NCBI GenBank assembly: GCA_016711225.1
Contig: JADJTK010000001.1
Coordinates: 62,001 to 126,000 of the forward strand
DNA from: Opitutaceae bacterium
GTDB taxonomy: Bacteria > Verrucomicrobiota > Verrucomicrobiia > Opitutales > Opitutaceae
DNA: 64,000 nt
Direction of reading: 5' to 3'
Position numbers and translations under genes: made by a program. The notes beneath the pieces are model-generated. The model was not told the origin of the DNA. It saw only the letters and a program-made list of their open reading frames with translations, and did no database searches. Position 1 is the first letter of the stretch; each line of letters starts with the position of its first letter. Below are positions 46,451 through 54,333 of the stretch, piece after piece.

Positions 46451-46776
46451 GGCAGGGGAGGCCAGGGTGTAGGAAGGCAGAACGATGAAGGCAGACGGCA
46501 GAGCGCAGAAGGGGCGGAAGGAAAACGGGGTGAGGCGTAATCACCAATGACCAAGGACGAATGACCAAGGACTAGGGATTGGGGACCAAGGACTGAGCAC
46601 GGAAGGGGGACGGCTGTGGTCGTAGGGGCGCCGCTTGCGACGCCCGTCCACGGCAGACTCCGCTGAGGGCAGAGCTTCGGAGGGTGGTGGAAAAGGCGTC
46701 GCCAGCGGCGCCCCTACACCGGGAAAGGACACAAGCGTGAAGGCCGTAAGAGGGCAGGGTGCGCCTCGCCCACGCC
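46451..46776. other. Non-coding filler between the truncated isomerase and the TolB-like gene
   Basis: Holds imperfect repeats CAATGACCAAGGACGAATGA then CCAAGGAC (46544-46575) and GGCAGACGGCAGAGCGCAGA (46491-46510), and the hairpin at 46622-46717. No gene. The lost part of the isomerase should have been here. Confidence 0.5.
46622..46717. repeat. Large hairpin with 23-base arms
   Basis: Arms 46622-46644 and 46695-46717 are inverted copies matching at 22 of 23 positions (GTAGGGGCGCCGCT at the outer left end, AGCGGCGCCCCTAC at the outer right end) around a 50-base loop. The GTAGGGGCG...CGCCCCTAC pattern is that of a dispersed non-autonomous repeat rather than a terminator. Confidence 0.75.
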
Positions 46777-48213
46777 TCAGAGCACGTCGGAGTTGCTCAC
46801 GAAGGAGATGTAGCGGCTGTCGGGCGACCAGGAGTTGACGTTCATCGAGCCCTGCCCGCCGTAGACATAGGCCACCACGGTGGCGGGACCGCCGCCGACG
46901 GGGATCTGGCGCAGGTAGACGTGCTTGTAGAAGGGATGGTCCTCGGCCCGGATCTCGGGGCCGTAGGTGATAAATACGAGCGACTTCCCGTCGGGCGAGA
47001 GGTGGGGGAACCAGTTGTTGAAGCTGTCGAAGGTGAGCTGCTCCTGCGCGCTGCCGTCGGGGCGCATGCGCCAAAGCTGCATGCGGCCGGTGCGGGTGGA
47101 GTTAAAATAGATGAACTGCCCGTCGGGCGAGTACTCGCTGCCGTCGTCGAGGGCTCCCGGGGTGTTGGTGAGCCGCTCCTCGGGTCCGCCGGCGGCGGGC
47201 ACCCGGTACAGATTCATCAGCGGGCCGCAGCCGCCGCGGCCGCCGGTGAAGATGAGGTATTTGTCGTCCGGTGACCAGCTGTGGAAGTACGAGGGGCCCT
47301 CGGGCGTGAGCAGCTTCGGGGCGCCGCCGCCGACCGGCACGGTGTAGATGCGGGATACGTCGCCGCTGCTGATCCCGAGCATGGTGCCGTCGAACGAGAT
47401 GGCGTGGTCGTTATTGTTTTTCACCTGGTCACCGGTGTCGATGAGCGTCATCGCGCGGGTGGCGAGGTCGAAGCGGTAGATACGGCCGTTGCGGTTGCAG
47501 AAGAGGGCCCGGTTGTCGGCCGTCCAATTGGGCGCCTGCAGGGAGTCGTCCTCGTGGTGCACGATGCGGCGCCGGCCGGTGGCGATCTCGAGCAACTCAA
47601 GCTCGCTGCCGATGTAGTCGTGGTAGGGCTGGAAATCGGCCGGGGCGGGGCGCACCAGGCGGACGTTGCGGAAGCGCGCGCTGCCGCCGGCGACAATGAG
47701 GCCGAAATACGCGGCCGGGCCGAAGTCCACCTCGTGGCAGGTGCGGCTGGTGAACAGGTCCCCAAAGCGCGCCACCGATACGAGAGTCTCCGCGCCGCGG
47801 CGGACGAGCTGGAGCATGTCGGTGCCGCGGTCGGCGAGGCGGATCTCTTCAACCGGTCCCCCTTCCTGGCGGCGCAGGAGGATGGAGGTGGTGCCGTTGC
47901 GCAGACGGAGCACCGACAGGCTGGCGGCGAGGGGAGCGAGGCTGGCGCGCAGCATCAGGCCAACGGAGGCGGCTGCTTCGGTGGTGGCGGGCAGTTCGGT
48001 GAGCGCCTGCAGGATGCAGTCGCCCTCGAGTTGGCGCGAGAGGTAGTGGCAAGCGTCGGACTCGGTGGCGAGGCCGGCGCCCGTCGAGGCGAGCAGGAAT
48101 TCTTGGGCTTCAGGGTCGAGCACGGTGCGCCCGGGGGCGTCAACGAGGCCGAGATCGGTGGCTTGCGAGAAGGGGCCGAAGGCGGCGAGCGAGGGCGAGG
48201 ACGGAGAGGCCAT
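46777..48213 (-). CDS. TolB-like PD40 beta-propeller protein with N-terminal concanavalin-like domain
   Basis: 478 residues, no signal peptide visible. Residues about 55-190 resemble the DUF1349-type concanavalin domain (YLSRQLEGDCILQALTELPA, SVGLMLRASLAP, GPAAYFGLIVAGGSARFRNV), and 205-478 are WD40-like PD40 blades: APNWTADNRALFCNRNGRIY, AISFDGTMLGISSG, HSWSPDDKYLIFTGG, EYSPDGQFIYFNST, PHLSPDGKSLVFITY and NSWSPDSRYISFVSN. The role is likely binding or reporting on carbohydrate in the locus with the isomerase, MFS and TonB genes, which lie downstream on the same strand. It is not the Tol-Pal TolB itself, because no Tol genes are nearby. Confidence 0.85.
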   Translation of the reverse strand: MASPSSPSLAAFGPFSQATDLGLVDAPGRTVLDPEAQEFLLASTGAGLATESDACHYLSRQLEGDCILQALTELPATTEAAASVGLMLRASLAPLAASLSVLRLRNGTTSILLRRQEGGPVEEIRLADRGTDMLQLVRRGAETLVSVARFGDLFTSRTCHEVDFGPAAYFGLIVAGGSARFRNVRLVRPAPADFQPYHDYIGSELELLEIATGRRRIVHHEDDSLQAPNWTADNRALFCNRNGRIYRFDLATRAMTLIDTGDQVKNNNDHAISFDGTMLGISSGDVSRIYTVPVGGGAPKLLTPEGPSYFHSWSPDDKYLIFTGGRGGCGPLMNLYRVPAAGGPEERLTNTPGALDDGSEYSPDGQFIYFNSTRTGRMQLWRMRPDGSAQEQLTFDSFNNWFPHLSPDGKSLVFITYGPEIRAEDHPFYKHVYLRQIPVGGGPATVVAYVYGGQGSMNVNSWSPDSRYISFVSNSDVL

Positions 48214-48681
48214 GGCGGGAAACGGTTTGGGGGAATGCGCGGCGGATAGGGGCGGACGCGTGGGAGTTGGCGGCGAGCAGGGGACGGTGGACCCGTGCAG
48301 GCTGAAGTTTCAAACCGGATTCCGTACCAACAGTTAGTGTGATGGTCGGGCAATGCGCCAAACCGGTGCCCTCCAGGGTGGCGCGGCGGGAGCGAGATCG
48401 GCGAGGCCGAGGGGCGAAGGGGGCCGGCCGCGCGGCGAGCGAGCGGGGTGGCGCGCGGCTGGGTCGTGTTGTTGCGCGCGCCTTTCAGCGTTTCCCCGGC
48501 CTTGGCGAATGGGCAACGACCAGGGCAGTGGGCTGTGGCTTGTACTGCGCCTGATTCTTAACGCATCGGGGCGCTAACGTTTTTGACAGTATCGCCGGTT
48601 GCGGGAATTCTGCCGGCTCGCGGCATACGGGCGTCGTTCTGGCGTTCGGCGTGCTGCCCATCACGGCTCCCTCCTCTCCGC
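48214..48681. promoter_or_regulatory. Divergent intergenic region between the TolB-like and PPi-PEPCK genes
   Basis: 468 bases, no gene; open frames here are GC-rich noise. Both promoters should lie within it. No palindrome or clear -35/-10 pair recognised. Confidence 0.35.
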
Positions 48682-51600
48682 ATGAACGCCTTGCCGCCCT
48701 CACTTGCTGCGATCGGTCTCGATCCGGCTTCCCAGGATCCCAGCAACGAGCAGAAACTCGTTCGCTACATCCAGCTTAAGCTGGCCGCTCTGGGCTTTTC
48801 TGTGCCCAGCGCCAGCGGTGACGACCCGGCGTTCCAGGAAATTGCGCAGGCTCTGCTGGCCAATCACCTCGAGAAGAACCGGCTGCTCAGCAGCTACTTG
48901 GCACCGGCCGATCGCCGGGTGCAGGACTGGCTGGAGCGTTATCTCGAAAACGCTCTGCCGGCTGGGGTGCCGGTGCGCCTGCCCAGCCAGAGCTTCGTGC
49001 TCGATCGCTGGGGCTTGGCCCGGCTGCTCTCGCTTCCGCCGGAGAAGGCCACCCACCTCTCCCCAATCCTTTCCAGTTATCGACTGGCCAACGGCATTCT
49101 CCACAATCCCAAGGCTGACCGCCGCACCACCGCGGGGGTCTTCCATATCGCTGAGGGAGGCCTGCCCATTCCCGCCGACAAACTCTCCGTCCCTCGCGAA
49201 ACCTTCGCTCGGCTCTTCGCCTACGCGCTGCAACCGCCTGAGGACTTCATGTTGCTGCCGTTCACGGCGACGCAGAAAAACCCGGCCCACTGCTTCGTGT
49301 CGTTGTTGCTGCGGCCCGTTGTCGTCCCCGAGGTGCCGGGCGTCTCGCCGGAGAAGACGATGGAGATCCGTTTCTTCGCCCCCGGCAGCCTGGTGGCCAA
49401 CCTCGATTTCGTCGAAAGCATCTTCGGCAACGCCGGGGACCCCGCCCTGCCCGTCAACGATGCCGGCCTCGATCCCGATCATTGGACCGGCCACACTGGC
49501 TGCGTCATCCTCGCCCCGCATGTGGTCGGGGTGAAGAAGGTCGATCTCGCCCTGCCCAACTGGGAGCATGCCACCGACCGGCAGCGCCGCGACGGCATGG
49601 CGTGGAAGACTCCCGATGAACTCTACAACGGCGGCCAGGCCTTCAAGCTCTGCGCGCGCGACGAAAACGGCGTGATCGTCACCCTCATCGCCGACAACTA
49701 TTTTGGGTACTGCAAGAAAGAGGTGAAGACGTTGATCAGCTTCTCCGCCAACCTTCACGGACTGGCCGAGGAGGAGCATTCCGGCGGCACGCTTGCGTTC
49801 CCCAGTTACGATCTGGGCGAGGATTACTCCTGGGATACCCATTTCCCGCACCCGCCCCGCACGATGGAGGACATGGCCGTGGTGCTCGGCCACAACGCGC
49901 GCTACTGCCCGGAAGGCCATGCCATCGACCGGATACACCCGCACATCGTCTACGTGCCCGGCGACTCCCACTTCGACCTCAACACCCAGCGCGTGCGCTG
50001 GGCGCACGACGGCAAGGAGCAATCCCTGCGGCTGGCGCCCACCGACATCTACGTCTATCCGTGGGGCTACTCGGTGCGCATGCACAAACCGGAGGCGGGC
50101 CGTTCCTGGCGCCTGATCGGTAGCATCGCCGACGGCAAACTCTGCCACAAACCCTGCACCGTCTCGGGCGGCGGCAAGAGCGAGATCTCCAAGTCGCTCA
50201 CCGACGCCATCCTCTTTGGGCCGGTGTTTGTCGCCGATTTCCAGAAGGACTTCGACGAGGTGGAGGCGGTTCTCAACCGCAACTACTCCACCCGCTTCCG
50301 GCCGGAGTTCATGAAGGACAAGCCCAGCCGGCCCATCCTCGGCGCCAGCCGCTCCCTAGGGTCTGTCATCAAGCTGCTCACACCCAACGCCGTCGAGTTC
50401 ACCGACGAGTACAACGCCTGGTTGCGCGCGCTGCCCCAGCACATCAAGGACCTGGTCTTCACGGTGAAGCGCTTCCACAAGCCGGAGTGGGGTGACCAGT
50501 GGCGCGGCTTTTTCGGGGTCGACATCATCAACGGTGTGCCCGGCAACGAGCTCAAGCTGGGCCGCCGCAAGCTCCTCTCCACGTGCCTGCGGGTCGGCTA
50601 CGCCGCCGACGGCTCCTGGCGCGTTTTCTCCCTGCGCAAGGACTTCCACCCCGCGGTGAAGCTGCAGACCGAGGACGACATCACCGCCTCGATCGTGTGC
50701 CCGACCAAGTCCCTCACCGGGCTGCGGGCCGACCAGCCGCCCGGCTCGGTCAAACTCGTTCGAAACTGTGAATACCGGCTCTTCCAGCGCCCCGACGACG
50801 CCATCCACCGCGGCTACGACAAGCAGACCGAGCTGGACATGTCCGGCCCGCGCAACTTCTTCTCGAACTACGAGCCCCTCAGCCGGGCGCAGGCGTGGGA
50901 GTTGCTCAACGACACGATCGGCTTCGAGCAGTTTACCGCCCCGATCCAGCGGCTCATCCGTGCGGTCGCCGAGGAGGGCGTGGCGCCGGCCTTTGTCTCC
51001 CCGCACCAGCCCCGCCTGGTCGACGGCAAGCCCTCGAAGAACCCGCGTTACCTGCATGTGCGCCCCGATCTGCTCACCCCGGCCGCCGTGTACCTGCGCA
51101 CCACCACGATGCGCCTGGCCCGCCGTATCCCCGAGGGACAGCCGCTGCATGTGGCCGTCAACATCCTGCTGCCCGGCCGCCGTGCCAATGCCCCGGAGAA
51201 GGGCGTGCCTGCGCTCTGCTGTTACGCGCCGGTGCACCACCTCGAGCTGCCGGAGTTTTTCGCCGACGTCATTACCAGCATGACCGGCAAGTCCCCCTCC
51301 ACCACCGGCGCCGGCTCCGAGGGCGCGCTGACCAAGGGTCCCTTCAACGCGCTGTGCCCGATCACCGACCTCAACAACGCCTTCGTCTCGATGGTGCTCA
51401 CGGGTGCGCATCCGTTTGTCACCACCGCTGGCACCATTGGTCCGCGCCACCGCGTGGACCATGATATCAGCCTGCTCATGCCGGAGGTCTTCGCCCGCAT
51501 GAGCGCCGCGGAGCAGGATCCGGCCTGGCTCATCGAGAACCATTATCTCGAACGCTGCACCGACTTCAGTCACGACGGGCGGGTCCTTCCCGCCAGCCTC

Positions 51601-52152
51601 CTTGGCTGGCGCCTCACCGAACGCTTCGTCGCTGGCTTTTTCGGCCGTGTCTTCACCAGCCCGCAGCTGGTCTTCACCCCGGAAATGCTTCGGCCCGAGC
51701 TGCAGGACGCTGGCGCCTACGCCCAGAGTTTGGAAACGATCCTGGTCACCATGCGCAGGGTCGCCTCGCTCTATTTCGAGGACGGTTCGATCGAGGGGGC
51801 CTGTCCGCCGCTGCGGGCGCTGCTGCACATCATGCGCGATGGCCACCACGAGGGCCGTACCCTCGCTGACCCGGCCATCCGCCAGCTCTTCACTGCCGAG
51901 CACCTGCGCGGCAGCGATTGGTACCACGACCGGCTCACCCGCAAGCAGCTCGCCGACGAGGCCACTTGGCAGAAGCACATCTCCTACCTCAAGCAGTTCC
52001 TGGCCCGTCCCAGCCATCGCGACGAAGCCGAGCGGCTCGGCATTGTCGACACGCTCGAGCGGGCGAAGGAGATGCTGGTCCGGGTGCGCAATCCCGCGTA
52101 TTTGGAGACCCTCCACGGAACCCTCGGCCTCGATCCGCTCTTCCGCGGGTGA
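48682..52152 (+). CDS. Candidate PPi-type phosphoenolpyruvate carboxykinase
   Basis: 1156 residues from ATG 48682, no membrane segments. The size equals that of the PPi-dependent PEP carboxykinases known from Entamoeba and propionibacteria (about 1150 residues), which are unrelated in length to ATP/GTP PEPCK. Visible conserved-looking parts are GHTGCVILAPHVVGVKK, ATDRQRRDGMAWKTPDELYN, GVIVTLIADNYFGYCKKEVK, VSGGGKSEISKSL at about 494-506 (phosphate loop), FFGVDIINGVPGNELKLGRR and GYDKQTELDMSG. It would interconvert oxaloacetate plus PPi with PEP, CO2 and phosphate. I rely on memory of the family for this name. It is monocistronic and followed by a small Cys-containing protein. Confidence 0.65.
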   Translation: MNALPPSLAAIGLDPASQDPSNEQKLVRYIQLKLAALGFSVPSASGDDPAFQEIAQALLANHLEKNRLLSSYLAPADRRVQDWLERYLENALPAGVPVRLPSQSFVLDRWGLARLLSLPPEKATHLSPILSSYRLANGILHNPKADRRTTAGVFHIAEGGLPIPADKLSVPRETFARLFAYALQPPEDFMLLPFTATQKNPAHCFVSLLLRPVVVPEVPGVSPEKTMEIRFFAPGSLVANLDFVESIFGNAGDPALPVNDAGLDPDHWTGHTGCVILAPHVVGVKKVDLALPNWEHATDRQRRDGMAWKTPDELYNGGQAFKLCARDENGVIVTLIADNYFGYCKKEVKTLISFSANLHGLAEEEHSGGTLAFPSYDLGEDYSWDTHFPHPPRTMEDMAVVLGHNARYCPEGHAIDRIHPHIVYVPGDSHFDLNTQRVRWAHDGKEQSLRLAPTDIYVYPWGYSVRMHKPEAGRSWRLIGSIADGKLCHKPCTVSGGGKSEISKSLTDAILFGPVFVADFQKDFDEVEAVLNRNYSTRFRPEFMKDKPSRPILGASRSLGSVIKLLTPNAVEFTDEYNAWLRALPQHIKDLVFTVKRFHKPEWGDQWRGFFGVDIINGVPGNELKLGRRKLLSTCLRVGYAADGSWRVFSLRKDFHPAVKLQTEDDITASIVCPTKSLTGLRADQPPGSVKLVRNCEYRLFQRPDDAIHRGYDKQTELDMSGPRNFFSNYEPLSRAQAWELLNDTIGFEQFTAPIQRLIRAVAEEGVAPAFVSPHQPRLVDGKPSKNPRYLHVRPDLLTPAAVYLRTTTMRLARRIPEGQPLHVAVNILLPGRRANAPEKGVPALCCYAPVHHLELPEFFADVITSMTGKSPSTTGAGSEGALTKGPFNALCPITDLNNAFVSMVLTGAHPFVTTAGTIGPRHRVDHDISLLMPEVFARMSAAEQDPAWLIENHYLERCTDFSHDGRVLPASLLGWRLTERFVAGFFGRVFTSPQLVFTPEMLRPELQDAGAYAQSLETILVTMRRVASLYFEDGSIEGACPPLRALLHIMRDGHHEGRTLADPAIRQLFTAEHLRGSDWYHDRLTRKQLADEATWQKHISYLKQFLARPSHRDEAERLGIVDTLERAKEMLVRVRNPAYLETLHGTLGLDPLFRG

Positions 52153-52246
52153 GCCGGCGGGGGCTGCCGGTTTTGGGTTCAGAGTTCAGGGTTCGTTCTG
52201 CGGTTTCTGACTTCTTCATTCTCCCTTCCGCGTTAGGCTCGCCGTC

Positions 52247-52456
52247 ATGAGCACGTTCACCTGCGCGCACCACAATGTCCCCGAGGACTGGTGCCTGTTG
52301 CTGAAGACCGACTGCGTGCCCGGGCGGCCGGGCTGCGTGCTGCGGGGCAAGTCGGTGTTTCTGGTTTCCGCCGAGGAGCGCATCCGAGAGAAGGAACAGG
52401 CCCGGCGCGAGCGCGCGCTCGCGTTGCCTCCGCGTCCACCACGGGCCGCGGGGTAG
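52247..52456 (+). CDS. Small cysteine-containing hypothetical protein
   Basis: 69 residues from ATG 52247: MSTFTCAHHNVPEDWCLLLK then TDCVPGRPGCVLRGKSVFLV and a basic, proline-rich tail. Four cysteines in the first 30 residues plus a His-His pair could bind a metal. The C-terminal half is charged (EERIREKEQARRER). It follows the PPi-PEPCK gene by 94 bases. Not a known family. Confidence 0.55.
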   Translation: MSTFTCAHHNVPEDWCLLLKTDCVPGRPGCVLRGKSVFLVSAEERIREKEQARRERALALPPRPPRAAG

Positions 52457-52511
52457 AGTTTGGAGAGCCTCGCAAGGGGTGTGAGGCGAGGCGTCACCGA
52501 TTCCGGAAACA

Positions 52512-52537
52512 GAAAAGGCCCCGCGTTGGCGGGGCCT
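52512..52537 (-). terminator. Rho-independent terminator of the response regulator gene
   Basis: Stem AGGCCCCGC (52516-52524) / GCGGGGCCT (52529-52537) with loop GTTG; on the minus strand it is followed by TTTTCTGTTT. It is 35 bases past the regulator stop at 52572. Confidence 0.88.
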
Positions 52538-52571
52538 CGGGAGGGGAGCGGAGGGCTTCGTGGCCGCCCGA

Positions 52572-52982
52572 TCAGATGGCCGGCTGCGCCTGGACGGCGG
52601 CTTGGGACGAGCGACGGCGTTTGAGCACGGCGTTGATCTCACCGAGCAGACGCTCGACGGTCACCGGCTTGGACAGCACCACATCCGGGGCCGGATCTTC
52701 GGCCGTGCCGGTCCAGTGGTCAATGTAGCCGCTGAACAGGATGAAGGGCACGGAGGCCAGCGCCGGCAGGCTGCGGCGTAATTCGCGCAGAAGAGCGGCG
52801 CCATTCATGCCGGGCATGTTGTAGTCGCTCAATACAATGTCGGGCACGAGGGTTTTCGCGGTGATCAGAGCCTCGGGGCCGTCCTCGGCCTCGATCACCC
52901 TGAAACCGAAGCGTTGCAGCAGCGCGGCCAGAGTCCGGCGAGCGCCAACATCATCGTCAACAAGTAGAATCGTAGTCCCCAT
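52572..52982 (-). CDS. Single-domain response regulator (CheY-like)
   Basis: 136 residues, almost only a receiver domain. Acidic pocket LLVDDD at 7-11, phospho-acceptor Asp in IVLSDYNMPGMNG near 53, Thr/Ser in ILFSGY near 84 and Lys in VLSKPVT near 107 are all present. An insertion DHWTGTAEDPAPD between the Ser and Lys motifs is slightly unusual. There is no output domain, and no kinase is next to it. It ends with a clear terminator. The tail (RRRSSQAAVQAQPAI) is disordered. Confidence 0.9.
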   Translation of the reverse strand: MGTTILLVDDDVGARRTLAALLQRFGFRVIEAEDGPEALITAKTLVPDIVLSDYNMPGMNGAALLRELRRSLPALASVPFILFSGYIDHWTGTAEDPAPDVVLSKPVTVERLLGEINAVLKRRRSSQAAVQAQPAI

Positions 52983-53157
52983 ACTTCACCTCAAGTGGGT
53001 GCATGTTCGACAGAACGCCGCCACAGGCAAGCGTTGTTCCGAAAAACCGGTGCAAGTGACTGTGAATTCCGGGTTCCCCCGATGGGAAACCGGGGGCGGA
53101 CCCGCAAACCGAGTGCACCCTTCGGCGTCGGAGGGTGGAAGTGGCGGAGTCCTTGGC

Positions 53158-54033
53158 TCAGTACTCCACGGGTCGCCCGAGGTAGTTGAGCATCCAGATT
53201 TCCTTCCACACCCGGTAGCAGCCCTCGGTGGAAATCTTGCCGAACTCGTCGCGGTCCTGGTGGCGGTGGAGGAAGCCGAGCTCGGTATTGACCTTCTCGA
53301 GCTGGCCCTGCTGCCGGTTGAGGTCCTCAAGTGGTTCGTTGGCCCAGGGCTGGAGGGTCTCCCCGGCACGTGCTATCCGCCGACGGTGCTGGGCCAAGAG
53401 GCTGCGCAGCCCGCGCGACCACGGCCGACGCTCGATGCGCCAGTTCTCGGGATAAAAGCCGCCGAAGGGGAGGTGCAGATTGTCGGTGATATAGCGCACT
53501 TCGTCGGTGGTGCGCGAGGCGAGGGTGTAGCAGAGGGCGAAGGCGCCGCTGGGTTGGGGAATGAAGGCCACCTGGAGGCGGATCAGGTTGGCGGCATCCT
53601 GGTAGACGGAGAGCCGGAGGAACACCCCGGGGGCGATCTCGGCTTTGAGCGACTGCGCGAGATGGAATTTCTCCCGGCGCAGCCAGTCGCGAATCGCGAA
53701 GAGGCGGCGCTGGGTGGGCCATTCCTCGCCGCTGGAATTGGCCACGAAGCGGGGGAAAAGCGGCAGCGGGCTCAGGCTGAGCGCACGAATGGCCAGCCAG
53801 TGGTAGATCGACTCGACCAGGAACCAGCCGAGAAAAGCCAGGACGGCCACGGCCCAAAACGGCCGGTCGGTCCAGTTGAAGGCCTCCGAGAGGTACGCCA
53901 TGCCCAAGGAGAACAGGCCCCAGCGTACCCAGCGGTTGACGATGGTCACGGCGGGCAGCAGCACTCGCGAGTTGAGCAGGTGCAGCAACAGCGAGATCAC
54001 GGAGAACGAGACAATGACGTGACCGATATCCAT
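53158..54033 (-). CDS. Hypothetical membrane protein
   Basis: 291 residues from ATG 54033 (MDIGHVIVSFSVISLLLHLL). Two to three membrane segments at about 5-20, 32-48 and 57-80, then a soluble domain of 200 residues rich in Arg and Trp (FVANSSGEEWPTQRRLFAIR, TDEVRYITDNLHLPFGGFYP, RDEFGKISTEGCYRVWKEIW). No motif known to me. It is divergent from the adenylate cyclase gene with 300 bases between; that region (54034-54333) holds no gene and must contain both promoters. Confidence 0.6.
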   Translation of the reverse strand: MDIGHVIVSFSVISLLLHLLNSRVLLPAVTIVNRWVRWGLFSLGMAYLSEAFNWTDRPFWAVAVLAFLGWFLVESIYHWLAIRALSLSPLPLFPRFVANSSGEEWPTQRRLFAIRDWLRREKFHLAQSLKAEIAPGVFLRLSVYQDAANLIRLQVAFIPQPSGAFALCYTLASRTTDEVRYITDNLHLPFGGFYPENWRIERRPWSRGLRSLLAQHRRRIARAGETLQPWANEPLEDLNRQQGQLEKVNTELGFLHRHQDRDEFGKISTEGCYRVWKEIWMLNYLGRPVEY

Positions 54034-54333
54034 CGTCGGGGATCGGAACAAACGTAGCGTGCCGGCGAAAGCTGCAAATTGGCCACTAGGGACGATTCCC
54101 CGGAAGTGGTCTCGGGGAGGGCACTCCTCAGCGTCTGCGGAAACGGCGGCGGGTGTGTGGGCACTTCGAGGGCGGGTCCGTCTGGCAATCTGATCCAGCC
54201 GGCATCGCGGGAGCGGGCTGCGAAGCGTCCAGCAAGACCCCTCCTCGGCCCGTTGGGCGGGTGGCGGCGCCGCGGGGCCCTTCGGGCTTGCGCGGAGCGG
54301 GCAGGGTGTGAGCCTTGCGGCGGAACTACGTGT

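Noticed and set aside
46777..48213. TolB of the Tol-Pal system
   Set aside because: It has an extra N-terminal domain and no signal peptide, and no tolQRA or pal genes are nearby.
50356..52116. A 586-codon minus-strand frame opposite the PEPCK candidate
   Set aside because: No recognisable domain, and it lies wholly within a convincing gene.
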